Counted from the stretch's first letter, positions 1 through 9,995 are shown. The stretch is 64,000 nt of DNA from JBBQVS01 sp038211295 (GCA_038211295.1 JBBQVS010000005.1:48711-112710), one strand, 5' to 3'. A program made the numbers and translations. Notes: generated from the letters alone by a model not told the origin.

Positions 1-159
1 CCCGCAGTTATTGTACTGCTCGTTGGCCTTGTAGAGTATAGGCCGACAGCACAGTATTTGCCCGCAAATGTCACACCCTTCATCCTCTCGCTCTGGTTCC
101 CCGGACTGGGCCTGCTCGTTCTTGGGCTAATTTACGCCCTCGTGAGTTTCCGCAAATGA
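1..159 (+). CDS. C-terminal end of a membrane protein (partial)
   Basis: An open frame enters from the left edge and stops at a TGA at 157-159, giving 52 residues. They are strongly hydrophobic: two candidate membrane segments separated by a short polar stretch, ending in a basic tail (SFRK). This looks like the last helices of a multi-span permease, but too little remains to name a family. Its last 33 bases overlap the 3' end of the oppositely transcribed glycine oxidase gene, so the two genes converge with no room for a terminator between them. Confidence 0.6.
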   Translation, partial: PAVIVLLVGLVEYRPTAQYLPANVTPFILSLWFPGLGLLVLGLIYALVSFRK

Positions 160-1296
160 AGAGTCACTTTTCGTATGCGAGAAACGTTCAAGGGCGAAGG
201 GACGAATAATCTCTGGCGTCTGACCCCATATCACCAGTTCGGCTATCGTCTGGCCTGTAATAGCACTCAACAGCATCCCGAAGCTGTTGTGACCTGTCGC
301 GAGAACGACATTCTCCCACCCAACAACTTTACCCAGAATTGGCAGGTTATCGGGTGTTCTGGGTCGCAAGCCCGCCCATATACGCTCTACGGAGGAGTGC
401 GCGATTGCAGGCACCAGTTTGGTCGCGGCATCAAGTAAGTATGCAAGGCCGCTTACGGTGACACGCGTGTCAAAGCCAACATCTTCTTGCGTCGCACCTA
501 CGATCAGCGTGCCATCTTGTTTGGGGGCAAGATACACACCGTAGCCCAGCACTGTATGCCGTAGCGATGGAGTGAGTTGCTGTACCGCCAGACTCTGCCC
601 ACGTTGCGGCACGACTGGCAGCACAATATCCAGCCACGTCCCACAGGCCGCAGACCACGCGCCTGATGCGATAACAAGCGTGTTACAGACAATAGTATCA
701 CCTGCCGCAGTGGTCACACTCTGGACGCGGTGTTCTGTTCGGGTAATGTCTACAGCGTCGCTCTGTGTCTTGAGTATCGCTCCACAATTGATAGCGGCCT
801 GTGCATATGCTGCAACCAGAGCGGGAGCGCGTACCTGTCCTTCGTTCGCAATATACGTCGCGGCGCAAATTTCGGTAGAGAGTAATGGCTCAAGCACATG
901 CGTCTCCGCTTTGGAAAGTAGCTGCACCTGCAAGCCCATTTGTTGACACGATTCGGCCCAGCGTTCCAGACGTATTGTCATCTTTGGGTTGGGGGTGTGT
1001 GTGACACGTAGCGTCGAGGTCTGCTCATATTCGGGATTGATGCCACTCACCGCTTCAAGCTCAAGCATCAGTGAGGGAAATAAGGCTCGACTCGCGAGTA
1101 GTAAACGGTTATACGCATCAATTCTCGCGAGCGGTTTTAGCAAAGAAAAGATACCCGCCGCCGCGCCTGATGCCTGTCCACCAATCTCGCCACGCTCCAA
1201 TATAGTCACCTCGACGCCTTGCCTTGCAAGGTAGTAGGCAGTAGCACAACCAATGACTCCACCGCCAATGACAACGACATCTGTTATGTACTGCAT
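127..1296 (-). CDS. thiO: Glycine oxidase ThiO-like FAD-dependent amine oxidoreductase
   Basis: A 389-residue protein of the DAO fold. The N-terminus has the dinucleotide-binding motif VVVIGGGVIGCATAYYLA, followed by an acidic residue at the end of the second strand (ILERGEIGGQASGAAAG), which is typical of FAD enzymes such as ThiO and SoxB. Near the C-terminus GLRPRTPDNLPILG and NVVLATGHNSFGMLLS form the second FAD-contact region seen in ThiO. ThiO oxidises glycine to the imine used for the thiazole ring of thiamine. No other thi gene is visible nearby, so the thiamine role is family-based; a general D-amino-acid or sarcosine oxidase is the alternative. Length is normal for the family. Confidence 0.82.
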   Translation of the reverse strand: MQYITDVVVIGGGVIGCATAYYLARQGVEVTILERGEIGGQASGAAAGIFSLLKPLARIDAYNRLLLASRALFPSLMLELEAVSGINPEYEQTSTLRVTHTPNPKMTIRLERWAESCQQMGLQVQLLSKAETHVLEPLLSTEICAATYIANEGQVRAPALVAAYAQAAINCGAILKTQSDAVDITRTEHRVQSVTTAAGDTIVCNTLVIASGAWSAACGTWLDIVLPVVPQRGQSLAVQQLTPSLRHTVLGYGVYLAPKQDGTLIVGATQEDVGFDTRVTVSGLAYLLDAATKLVPAIAHSSVERIWAGLRPRTPDNLPILGKVVGWENVVLATGHNSFGMLLSAITGQTIAELVIWGQTPEIIRPFALERFSHTKSDSSFAETHEGVN

Positions 1297-1345
1297 CGCT
1301 TTTTCCTCTATTTTTCTATCTACGCGTTCTAGCAGAGTGAGTATA

Positions 1346-3844
1346 TCATAGTTTTAGCACACTCACTATACGTCCATTCATCAGTGGTATTCCACGCTTT
1401 TGACGTGGAAACGTCTTCAACTCCCCTGCTTTTACTACCGTTACCTGCTCGCCCGTTTCGCCAGTCCACACAAACAAGACCGTATCATTTTCAGTGATAA
1501 GCATTGTCAGCAACAGATGGTCTTGCTCAAACAGCTCTGTAGTAGCCACGCCTGCGGTGGCGCGACCCTTGGGCGGGAACTGACTTATCGGCACCTTTTT
1601 GACAAAGCTATTCTCAGTAATCACTAATAGACTGGTCACATCCTCCGCGCCTGCCTGCTGACTGTCCAGATAGGTGACACTCACAACGGTTGCGTTAGCC
1701 GCGAGTGCAATCGCAGCAACCCCTTGTCCAACGCGCCCCTGCGCCCGTACACTTTCGTCGCTGAAACGAAGCGTCTGCCCGTTCTCTGTCGAGACCAGAT
1801 ACTCTCCCTTCCCATGCGAGAGCAATGCCATGACCACACTATCCCCGTCACCCAGCTTCATATCTTGCAGACCGTCAACATCAGCCGTTTTGTACTCGCT
1901 TAACGGCGATTTCTTGACTTTCCCCAGCTTGCTGAACGTCACTAAATAGCGGTCTTCTGTATACGACTCGATGGGAAGCACCGTCACAATCTCTTCGCCC
2001 GCACTCAGTTCGAGTATCTTCCGCAGTGGCTCACCCTTCGCGGAACGGTTGCCCACCTGTATCCTATGCGTGGCGATCTGAAACACACGTCCCGTCGAGG
2101 AGACACATAACAGGTAGTCTTGCGAGGTGGTCGCGATAATCTGACGCAACTGCTCATCGCCACGTACAGGTGTATAGGTCGCGTTCGCCCCTTTCCCTTT
2201 CAATGCAAACGTATCACTTGGCAACGCTTTCAATGCTCCGGCACGAGTAAACGCTATCGTGAGTGGCTCGCGTTGGTGTAGACTCGCGACACTCTCAATT
2301 GGCGCGGTAGCAATACCTTTCGCGTCAATCACGGTTCGTCGCTCGTCGCCAAATTGCTTGATAAGCTGGTGCATCTCTTTTTTGAGCGAGGCAATCAACA
2401 GCTTCCGATCTCCCAGCAATTGCTCTAGCTCATTGATACGTCGCTGTAGCTCATCTTGCTCTTTTGCGTACTTGCTCGCGTCCAGTCGCGTCACCTGTGC
2501 AAGTGTCATAGAGGCAATCACATCCGATTGAACCGCAGTAAGACTATACGTTGCCTCGATCTCAGAACGCGCCGCGCTACGGTCTTCGGCGTTCTGAAAT
2601 ATCTTGACGACTTCCTCGGCATGGGCGGAGCCGATAATTAAGCCTTCCACCACATGAAGCCGTTCCTGTGCTTTTCGTAAATCGAATTGTGCGCGTCGTG
2701 TCAGTACGTCGATCTGGTGCGCGTTCCAGTAGTTCAGTAGCTCAATCATGCCAACCTGCTTGGGTTGACGAGCCGCCATCATTGGCTCGCCAAAAAGGAA
2801 TACCATCTGAAACGAAAGAGGTATCTGTAGGTCAGTCTCGCTAAATAAGTGTGAAAGCGTCTGCGCGGCGTCCGCGTCTCGACGCAGGTCCAGTACAATC
2901 CGCATACCCTTTTCGGTGTCGCTCTCATCGCGCACGTCAGGCATCAGTCCTTCCAGTTTGCGTGCGTTGATCGCTTTGACAATCGAAGCTTTTATCTTGT
3001 CGCGTCCAATTGGTGGTATCTGAGTGATAATAAGTGAGCGGTTGCGTGGCGTCTCTTCCAGCCGTACCTCAGCGCGAACGGTGATGCGACCTTTGCCCGT
3101 TGTAAAGTAGTCTCGAATGCCATCGCCACCAATGACGCGCCCGCCCTGACAGAAGTCCGGCCCTTTGACATAGGTCATGAATTGCTCGACATCCATCGCC
3201 GGTGTATCGAGCAACGCGCTACAGGCACGCAGTATCTCGCCGAGGTTGTGCGGCGGTATATTCGTGGAAAGCCCTACCGCGATGCCACTGGACGGATTGA
3301 CAACAGGCGGAATGCGCCCCGGCAAATAATCTGGCTCAACCACTTTGGGGTCTTGCTTATATGTCGGATGTACCGGCACTGTCTCACGCTCCATGTCCGC
3401 CATTAACGCCTCCGCTAACGGCGATAGGCGCATCTCGGTGTAGCGATACGCGGCAGGAGCGTCGCCGTCTTCGCTACCCATGTTGCCCTGCCCCTCGATG
3501 AGAGGGTAGCGCAACGTAAAGGGTTGCGCCATACGCACAGCCGCATCATAGACCGACGTGTCGCCATGCGGATGATAGTTACCAAGAATAAGACCGACGA
3601 CCTCCGCACTCTTCACGGTTGAACGCGTGGAAAGATACCGCGCCTCGCGCATACCAGCGAGGATACGGCGTTGTACAGGCTTCAATCCGTCGCGAGCGTC
3701 GGGCAACGCGCGGTCAGTTACCACTGAAAGGCCATACGTCGCGAATGCCTGCGACATAATCACTGAAAAATCCTCTTCGCGGATGATTCCAGAGATAGGA
3801 GCATTGCCGTTGCTGGCAGTATTTTCTGATCTTGTACGAGCCAT
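1346..3844 (-). CDS. parC: DNA topoisomerase IV/gyrase subunit A (ParC-type)
   Basis: An 832-residue type IIA topoisomerase A subunit, which cuts and rejoins DNA while the partner ATPase subunit drives strand passage. The catalytic tyrosine lies in AAYRYTEMRL (Tyr135). The quinolone-region motif is HPHGDTSVYD, with Thr where E. coli GyrA has Ser83 and Asp at the Asp87 position. The C-terminal third is a beta-propeller-like repeat domain, but I see no GyrA box (QRRGGKG) in it, which favours ParC over GyrA. It starts 3 nt after the stop of the upstream parE gene, so the two are translated as a unit. Assignment as topoisomerase IV rather than a second gyrase is an inference. Confidence 0.85.
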   Translation of the reverse strand: MARTRSENTASNGNAPISGIIREEDFSVIMSQAFATYGLSVVTDRALPDARDGLKPVQRRILAGMREARYLSTRSTVKSAEVVGLILGNYHPHGDTSVYDAAVRMAQPFTLRYPLIEGQGNMGSEDGDAPAAYRYTEMRLSPLAEALMADMERETVPVHPTYKQDPKVVEPDYLPGRIPPVVNPSSGIAVGLSTNIPPHNLGEILRACSALLDTPAMDVEQFMTYVKGPDFCQGGRVIGGDGIRDYFTTGKGRITVRAEVRLEETPRNRSLIITQIPPIGRDKIKASIVKAINARKLEGLMPDVRDESDTEKGMRIVLDLRRDADAAQTLSHLFSETDLQIPLSFQMVFLFGEPMMAARQPKQVGMIELLNYWNAHQIDVLTRRAQFDLRKAQERLHVVEGLIIGSAHAEEVVKIFQNAEDRSAARSEIEATYSLTAVQSDVIASMTLAQVTRLDASKYAKEQDELQRRINELEQLLGDRKLLIASLKKEMHQLIKQFGDERRTVIDAKGIATAPIESVASLHQREPLTIAFTRAGALKALPSDTFALKGKGANATYTPVRGDEQLRQIIATTSQDYLLCVSSTGRVFQIATHRIQVGNRSAKGEPLRKILELSAGEEIVTVLPIESYTEDRYLVTFSKLGKVKKSPLSEYKTADVDGLQDMKLGDGDSVVMALLSHGKGEYLVSTENGQTLRFSDESVRAQGRVGQGVAAIALAANATVVSVTYLDSQQAGAEDVTSLLVITENSFVKKVPISQFPPKGRATAGVATTELFEQDHLLLTMLITENDTVLFVWTGETGEQVTVVKAGELKTFPRQKRGIPLMNGRIVSVLKL

Positions 3845-3847
3845 TAC

Positions 3848-5932
3848 TTAGACATCCAGTTCTTTAATTTTTCGGGCGTGTTCCGCGAGAAAGGTACGCC
3901 GTACCTCTGCGTTTTTGTCTTCCATCAATTCCATCACCAGCTTCGCGGCTAAAACGCCATCTTCCATCGTGACGCGTTTGAGTGTACGCCGCGCGGGATC
4001 AAACGTTGTGTCACGTAGTTCTTTCGGGTTCATCTCACCCAACCCTTTGAAACGCTTGAACTCCAATCCCTGCGCGTCGGCACGGCTCTTAACAAACTGT
4101 GTTCGTGCTTCATCATCAAGCAGCCAGACCACCTTGCCTTTGTACTTCACCGAGTAGAGGGGCGGACAGGCAATATACACATGGCCCCGCTCGATGAGAT
4201 CGCTAAACTCTTGATGAAACAACGTCAGCAAAAGACACTGGATATGCAAGCCATCAACATCAGCATCCGTCGCGATAATTACACGGTTGAATTTGAGCCG
4301 ACTCACATCGAAGGTCCCACGCGTCCCCGTACCCAGCACATTGATGATGGTGCGAATCTCTTCGTTCTCGACGATGCGTTCAAGGTCGGCCTTCGCTACA
4401 TTAAGTGGCTTGCCCTTGAGCTTGAGTACCGCCTGAAATTCCGAGAACCGCCCTTGACCCGCACTCCCACCCGCCGAGTCTCCCTCAACGATAAACAGTT
4501 CCGAACGGGCAGGGTCGGACGAATTGCACTTCAGAAATTTCTTTGAGAGCGTGGTATCGATCAGCTCGCCATTTTTCTTGTTGCCCGCTCGCCCCAGCTC
4601 CTCGACCAGTTGCGCCTCGTTACGCGCCTTCTGCATCTGCTGAATTTTCTTGAGCCACTCTTTCGCCGCTGCTGTGTTGCTCTCGAACCAGTCTTTTAGC
4701 CCCTCATCCACAACCGAACGCACAATACCTTCAACGGGCGCGTTGTTCAAGCGATCTTTCGTCTGCCCCTGAAACTGCGGGTTTGTCAGCTTGACCGAAA
4801 TGACCACATTCAAGCCCTGTTGAATCACTTCCGGTTTGAAGCCATCCTTCTCGCGATTTCTGATGATACTCAACTTGATCGCATAATCATTGACGACCTT
4901 TGTCAGGGCCGCTTTGAAGCCAGTTTCATGTACACCACCATCACGAGTACGCACCGCGTTCGCATAGCTGTACATAGAGATTTTGTAGCCTGTCGTTGGT
5001 TGCAGTGCTACCTCGACCTGGACGCCGTCTTTCTCTTTCATAATTCCAATAACGTGCTTTGACAACGGGACGCTTGTACCCGTTGTCGCAAGGTCACGTA
5101 CATAGTCGGGCAAGCCATCCCGCGAATAAAATGTGTGGCTCACCTGCTCAGTTGTCGCGTCGTCCCACGCGTCGAAATGCAATGCGACACCACGATTGAG
5201 ATACGCGGAGGCTTTGAGCCGACTCTCTACCGCCTCAAGCGAATAGTAAGCGTCGGCATCAAAAATAGAACTATCGTACAACCAACGCAGTTGCGTCCCA
5301 TGCAATTTCGGGTCACAAGGAACAATTTGATGTGGAACCTCCGCACCACGACTGAACGTTTGCGTAAACTCTTGCCCGTTTTTCCAGATGGTCAGCTCTA
5401 GTTTTTCGGACAGCGCGTTAATCACGGTCGAGCCAACCCCGTGTAGGCCACCCGCCGTTTTGTATGCACCTTCAGCAAACTTGCCGCCAGAATGTGGCAC
5501 GGTCAGGATAACCGTTGCGGCAGGCACATAATCACCCTGATACAACATCAAATCAAAGGGCATCCCACGTCCTTCGTCGCGCACTGTAACCCACCCCTCC
5601 TGATCGATGCTAACCCAAATATGCTTGCCGTATCCCGCCACCGCCTCATCAACGGCGTTGTCGAGTGCCTCCCAGATCAAATGCACCAAACCAGAGGTAG
5701 ATGTTGAGCCAATGTACATGCCCGGACGATGCCGAATCGCAGCAATACCCTCCAGCACTTGAATGTCTGCCGCAGAGTATACGCTACTCTCTGTATTTTT
5801 TTTACTACGTCCCTTTACCTCTACAGGCAGAGCGGACACTTCTCTTTCATCGTCTGGTTGCTCAGACGAAAAGAGTGAAACTTGACCCACATCATTCTGT
5901 TCGTGGGGGGCTATCTTGGGGGACCGAGACAT
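3848..5932 (-). CDS. parE: DNA topoisomerase IV/gyrase subunit B (ParE-type)
   Basis: A 694-residue ATPase subunit of a type IIA topoisomerase. In order: a polar, probably flexible N-terminal 50 residues; the GHKL ATPase domain with HRPGMYIGST, EALDNAVDEA and DEGRGMPFD; the transducer domain; and the TOPRIM domain with FIVEGDSAGGSAGQGR and ATDADVDGLHIQ, which carries the Mg-binding acidic residues. It precedes the A subunit by 3 nt in the same operon. The N-terminal extension before the ATPase domain is longer than in E. coli ParE. Gyrase B versus ParE cannot be settled from this window alone. Confidence 0.87.
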   Translation of the reverse strand: MSRSPKIAPHEQNDVGQVSLFSSEQPDDEREVSALPVEVKGRSKKNTESSVYSAADIQVLEGIAAIRHRPGMYIGSTSTSGLVHLIWEALDNAVDEAVAGYGKHIWVSIDQEGWVTVRDEGRGMPFDLMLYQGDYVPAATVILTVPHSGGKFAEGAYKTAGGLHGVGSTVINALSEKLELTIWKNGQEFTQTFSRGAEVPHQIVPCDPKLHGTQLRWLYDSSIFDADAYYSLEAVESRLKASAYLNRGVALHFDAWDDATTEQVSHTFYSRDGLPDYVRDLATTGTSVPLSKHVIGIMKEKDGVQVEVALQPTTGYKISMYSYANAVRTRDGGVHETGFKAALTKVVNDYAIKLSIIRNREKDGFKPEVIQQGLNVVISVKLTNPQFQGQTKDRLNNAPVEGIVRSVVDEGLKDWFESNTAAAKEWLKKIQQMQKARNEAQLVEELGRAGNKKNGELIDTTLSKKFLKCNSSDPARSELFIVEGDSAGGSAGQGRFSEFQAVLKLKGKPLNVAKADLERIVENEEIRTIINVLGTGTRGTFDVSRLKFNRVIIATDADVDGLHIQCLLLTLFHQEFSDLIERGHVYIACPPLYSVKYKGKVVWLLDDEARTQFVKSRADAQGLEFKRFKGLGEMNPKELRDTTFDPARRTLKRVTMEDGVLAAKLVMELMEDKNAEVRRTFLAEHARKIKELDV

Positions 5933-6507
5933 CTATCCAATACCTCTTTTCAAAAACGCTTTCGTCGCTCTTCAGAAGAATACAGTGTAGAGCCGTGAAA
6001 GTCAAGATTATTTTAGACCAAAAGTTCTAATAAAAACAAGGTTACGCAAAATATATGCTCTACAAATACCTGCTCTTTCTTCTCTCTTCTCGCCTGACTA
6101 GCAAGAAGCGGTGACAGGTAAGTCTTATTTCCCTTATTCTTCATGAAACGGAGAATACAACATATTTTTGCTGATACACGCACAAAAAGCAATACTTACG
6201 AGAAAGTACTATCGGCACAGTGTCGTTTTCGCATAAAGTCCTAGAGAAAATCTATTTTGGGGCTTTGTTCACTCCAATGCTGATGGTGAGCAGCACCGCG
6301 CGTCCAATGTTACTTTGAGCAGAGGCGTTTTGTCAAGGCACAGCACGATTTGAGTACGCATCATTGTTTGCGCTCTTCCCGGCCTGGCGTCGGCAACGAC
6401 CGCACATCATATAACAACTTCTCTTCGTGCTTATACGTAATATACATATGACACTCTACCGAAATGTTTAGCTTGCCCCAGATGTGTGTGGGGAAGGGGT
6501 TCTATCC
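5933..6507. other. Divergent intergenic region, no gene seen
   Basis: This 575-base stretch separates the leftward parE-parC operon from the rightward zinc-ribbon gene. It is AT-richer next to parE and holds the promoters of both units by position. I found no convincing small ORF, tRNA or riboswitch signature. Confidence 0.4.
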
Positions 6508-7251
6508 ATGATGAAATCTGTTGTTGGCCAATACGAATGCGTCCATCGCTCCGGCATAGGGCTGGACTATTTTACCTCGCGTGTAGATCGCCTGACCCTG
6601 CAAGCAAGCGGACGCTTTACGCTGATAGTACAAGACCGTAGCCGCATCTCACATGCCGCCCAATCACTCGCGAGCGGTCAACAGGTTTCGTCCGCAGCGC
6701 AGGAAGTGCGACGCGAAGGCACCTATCTTGTACAAGCCCTTGCCGTCACCTTGCGCTTCGACGACGGCACACAACAACAGTGCCAGCTTGTTCCGACCAG
6801 CGATAGTAGCGGCAACACGCTGCACGTTGGGCAAGATGTGTTTACCAAAGTTTCAGACTCCACACTCCTTCCTTCCACGGATCGTTTGAAGAAAGACATG
6901 GAAGATATCGCAAAGGGGTTGAAAATCGCAGGGGCTATTGGTGGCGTTGCGATTAAAGCCGTAAAGACCATACATGACACTATTCAATCTACACAGAACC
7001 CACAGACGCAAGGCACACAAAACGCGCAAGGGCAACCAGCAGTTTCACAGCCTGCACAACAACAGCCACCCCAACAGACACAGCAGCCCGTGTATCAACC
7101 ACCCGTGCAGCCTGTACAACGAGTGCAGCAACCTGTAGTTCCTCAACAATCACCGCAGGGCTATGCCCAATCCGTCTATTGTGATCAGTGCGGCACCAAG
7201 GCGCGTCCGGGCAAACGCTTTTGCAGTACCTGTGGTGCGAGCCTTGTCTAG
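6508..7251 (+). CDS. Zinc-ribbon protein with Gln/Pro-rich linker
   Basis: Unrecognised protein of 247 residues. The first ~130 residues form a globular, beta-rich domain, followed by an amphipathic or glycine-rich helix (GLKIAGAIGGVAIKAV) and a low-complexity Gln/Pro linker of about 70 residues. The C-terminal zinc ribbon has two Cys pairs (YCDQCGTKARPGKRFCSTCG). The chosen ATG follows a purine-rich ribosome site (gggaagggg) by 8 nt; a GTG 24 nt upstream is also in frame but has no such site. Zinc ribbons of this type usually serve protein-protein or membrane-scaffold roles; no function can be assigned. It stands alone, converging on the J-domain gene 6 nt away. Confidence 0.72.
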   Translation: MMKSVVGQYECVHRSGIGLDYFTSRVDRLTLQASGRFTLIVQDRSRISHAAQSLASGQQVSSAAQEVRREGTYLVQALAVTLRFDDGTQQQCQLVPTSDSSGNTLHVGQDVFTKVSDSTLLPSTDRLKKDMEDIAKGLKIAGAIGGVAIKAVKTIHDTIQSTQNPQTQGTQNAQGQPAVSQPAQQQPPQQTQQPVYQPPVQPVQRVQQPVVPQQSPQGYAQSVYCDQCGTKARPGKRFCSTCGASLV

Positions 7252-7257
7252 CCTCTT

Positions 7258-7542
7258 CTAGTGTGTTTGCTCTTTTGCCAGCAGTTCATAAGCTTCAATG
7301 ATACGTTGCATCTGCTGGCGGTCTCCCCCCCGGTCTGGATGATGGCGTTTCGCGAGTGTACGATACCGCCGCTTGATCTGTTGCGGCGTCGCGTTCGCCG
7401 ACAGGCCCAACACTGCCAACGCGCGTTGCCGCTCGATAAGAGGCCGCGCTGGATTCGCTTTGCTTTGCCAGAATGTGCGTGCGCTCATTCGCAACGCATT
7501 CCATAGTAACGAAGAAAAAGATTTTGGTGGTCGTGAACTCAT
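7258..7542 (-). CDS. Small J-domain (DnaJ-like) protein
   Basis: A 94-residue protein whose C-terminal half is a J domain: ALAVLGLSANATPQQIKRRY for helix I-II, then the diagnostic KRHHPDRGGD with the HPD tripeptide that stimulates Hsp70 ATPase, then an EAYELL helix. There is no Gly/Phe region, zinc finger or substrate domain, so this is a minimal (class III) J protein that would recruit DnaK to a particular site. The N-terminal 40 residues are basic and unrecognised. The gene converges on the zinc-ribbon gene with 6 nt between stops. Confidence 0.85.
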   Translation of the reverse strand: MSSRPPKSFSSLLWNALRMSARTFWQSKANPARPLIERQRALAVLGLSANATPQQIKRRYRTLAKRHHPDRGGDRQQMQRIIEAYELLAKEQTH

Positions 7543-7801
7543 CTATTTTTTCTATTCCGAATAATTCTCTATTGCTTTGCCTATACTATACTGCAAAGTA
7601 GCACAAAATGAAACTGAAGTACAACCTAAGCCGTGAACAAGGTAGGCATGAGTGTTTTCAAAAAGGACTCTTTTCTAAATCATAGCTAAATTTCCAGAAT
7701 TCCCTAATACTACAGCTCGCATAATTCGCAACATTTTTATCGCTCGTGCAGTGCCTATACAATAGTTTTTATTCTAATTTTGTCCACAAGGAGACGTAAT
7801 T

Positions 7802-9067
7802 ATGGCAACAGACACCAAAAACCCTGTCGAGAAAGTCAAAGAGGTCGCAAATTCCGAACCCGTCAAGACACTCGGCAAGCAAACAAAGCCCTTCCAGCAG
7901 TTCATCACAAAATTTAACAATGATGCCGCAATGACCTTCGCCGCAACCATCGCGTACAACCTGATGGTAGCAATGCTACCTATTCTCATCGCCTTAATTG
8001 CAATTCTTGGTTTCACACTGGGAAACTTGAGTCATGATGCTCAGATGAATGTTCAAAATCAAATTGTGAACATATTTCCTACAAGTTCACGCACCGTCGC
8101 CGCACAAATCGTAAATAGTGCATCTGACCAACTCCGGAAGAGTGCAGGCATACTCGCAATCTTTGCTTTTCTCAGTGCGCTCTTTGGCGGCTCACGCCTC
8201 TTTGTTGTGATGGAACAATTCTTCGACCTCATCTATCACCTGCGTCCACGAACGTTTCTTCGCCAAAACCTTATTGCTATCGGTATGCTTCTGGTATTCT
8301 TAGTTGTCACACCGATTATGGTGCTTGCATCGTCAGCACCGGCACTGATACTAACCTTCACAAAGTATATTCCGTTTTTAGGGAGCAACCCTACCGTTTC
8401 TTTGGTACTTGGCACACTCTTGGGTATCTTCTTTGGTGTTGTCGCAGGATTTATCCTGTTTGTACTCATTTACATTATTGTGCCTAACCAGAAGGTAAGT
8501 TTTCGTCACAGTTGGCTTGGCGCATTGGTAGCATCTGTGGCACTGGAACTATTCCTGTTCGCCTTTCCGTTTTATACCACGTACTTTCTCAAAGGGTACG
8601 CTGGTGCCGTTGGCGGCGCGATTATTCTACTGCTGTTCTTCTACTACTTCGCCGTCATTCTGCTGCTTGGGGCGGAGATCAACGCCTTCTTCTCAGAGAA
8701 AGTGCAACCGCTTCCCAACGATTTCGTGACGTTTTTCAGCACGGCGGCAGGTCGAGTGAACAAAGATCGACCCGACCTTGAGTCATCGCACATGGACGCG
8801 AAACCAACCGATAGAGCCATCAACGCGCACATCGCTGATATTCGCAGAGATGAGAAGCAGACGCGCAACACCAACTCACAAAAACAGCAACAGGTCGTCG
8901 CAAAAGCGCAGACGAAAGAACAGAGCAGAGGTAGAAAAGAGCATGTCAAAACACGAAAGGTCGGTGTGCAAGGCCCTTCCTCAGCCCTCACAATTCTCGA
9001 AATTCTTGCCGGAACAGCACTTACAGTTGTTATCGAACTATTACGCCTACGCAATCACGGCAAATAA
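7802..9067 (+). CDS. YihY/UPF0761 family inner-membrane protein
   Basis: A 421-residue protein of the YihY (formerly BrkB/RNase BN) family. About six membrane segments lie between residues ~45 and ~300, with the family-type stretch NNDAAMTFAATIAYNLMVAMLP at the first helix and a late GxEINAFF motif (LLLGAEINAFFSE). A polar, highly charged tail of about 110 residues follows (many Lys, Arg and Gln), ending in a short hydrophobic segment; this tail is longer than in E. coli YihY. The start has a strong ribosome site (aaggag) 8 nt upstream. The molecular function of the family is not established. Confidence 0.88.
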   Translation: MATDTKNPVEKVKEVANSEPVKTLGKQTKPFQQFITKFNNDAAMTFAATIAYNLMVAMLPILIALIAILGFTLGNLSHDAQMNVQNQIVNIFPTSSRTVAAQIVNSASDQLRKSAGILAIFAFLSALFGGSRLFVVMEQFFDLIYHLRPRTFLRQNLIAIGMLLVFLVVTPIMVLASSAPALILTFTKYIPFLGSNPTVSLVLGTLLGIFFGVVAGFILFVLIYIIVPNQKVSFRHSWLGALVASVALELFLFAFPFYTTYFLKGYAGAVGGAIILLLFFYYFAVILLLGAEINAFFSEKVQPLPNDFVTFFSTAAGRVNKDRPDLESSHMDAKPTDRAINAHIADIRRDEKQTRNTNSQKQQQVVAKAQTKEQSRGRKEHVKTRKVGVQGPSSALTILEILAGTALTVVIELLRLRNHGK

Positions 9068-9086
9068 GTAGCGTGAAAACAAACCG

Positions 9087-9122
9087 AAGCGGGTATGGTA
9101 TCACTTGATGTCGTACCCGCTT
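9087..9122. terminator. Bidirectional hairpin terminator
   Basis: A 9-bp perfect inverted repeat (AAGCGGGTA / TACCCGCTT) lies between the convergent YihY gene and the actin-fold-like gene. A short T-rich stretch follows on the plus strand. Position and symmetry suit termination from both sides. Confidence 0.6.
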
Positions 9123-9140
9123 TGTGCCGTATTTGTGCTA

Positions 9141-9995
9141 TTATTTGACTTGCAAGCGTTCTACAACCTCTGACGCGAGACTTGGACGGAACAACCCCTC
9201 AGCAATGAGCGAGGCTCCTATCGCGGTCTCGAAACCTTCTGGCTCCGACTCACTACGTGGGAACAGATAAAACTGGTAGGTATCGCCGAGACGGTCAACC
9301 ACAGTACGCTTATCCAGCTTATCCTGCATGGAGGAGCGACGGTCAATTACTACAATATCCTCGAAATGGTGAATTGCCATCAAACCTGCCACGTCCTCAG
9401 ACAAACCTTCCCAAAAAGCCTGCTCTTCCTCTTCAGCGTCTTCTCCGTTTCCTGACTCCGCTTCCATCATGACGTGCATTCCATCGATGATGCGTCCATC
9501 TTTGACAACCACAATGCCGCGCTCGTTCTCGCTCACCTCTAAATAGAGGAAGCGCATTTCAGGCCAACCCGCCTCCTGTTGGCGCATTCGGTACAGAAGT
9601 GTCGCGACTGAACACAGTTTATCCGAGTTGCCCATGTCTTTACGTTTACGCTTTCGATAGCGTGGCACACTTTTAAGACTTTTTAACGCAGGCAGGTGAA
9701 AGTTTTTCGCGTTAAACGTGCCGATGGTAGCGAGGAAGGTACGCAGGTCTGCTACGGCTTCCGATGTGGTTGCCTGTTCTTGCTCCTCACTCAATGTGTG
9801 TAGAGAGCAAAGCGCGGTTTCCAGTGCTGAGGAAAGCGCAATTATTGGCTCTGGATATAAGGCACAAATCTCTTCAATATATGCAAGAACAGCGTTACCG
9901 TCCGCAAATGTTGCGAATTCTATCGTTTGCCCATTTTCAGTTAAACACGTCTTCCATGTTCCCACTTTATAATCAATACCAATACTCATTGTCAT
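9141..9995 (-). CDS. Actin-fold (ASKHA)-like protein, possibly DUF1464-related
   Basis: A 284-residue protein that I do not recognise firmly. Its N-terminus, MSIGIDYKVGTWKTCL, resembles the phosphate-1 motif of the sugar-kinase/actin fold, and ERGIVVVKDGRIIDGM resembles the DUF1464 (predicted kinase) family. The middle has an acidic run of Glu and Asp. The chosen ATG has a gaggaga ribosome site 9 nt upstream; an earlier in-frame ATG six codons up lacks one. A promoter-like TTGTGG-N16-TATAAT lies about 100 nt upstream. It is divergent from the large histidine kinase. Kinase activity is not shown. Confidence 0.6.
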   Translation of the reverse strand: MTMSIGIDYKVGTWKTCLTENGQTIEFATFADGNAVLAYIEEICALYPEPIIALSSALETALCSLHTLSEEQEQATTSEAVADLRTFLATIGTFNAKNFHLPALKSLKSVPRYRKRKRKDMGNSDKLCSVATLLYRMRQQEAGWPEMRFLYLEVSENERGIVVVKDGRIIDGMHVMMEAESGNGEDAEEEEQAFWEGLSEDVAGLMAIHHFEDIVVIDRRSSMQDKLDKRTVVDRLGDTYQFYLFPRSESEPEGFETAIGASLIAEGLFRPSLASEVVERLQVK

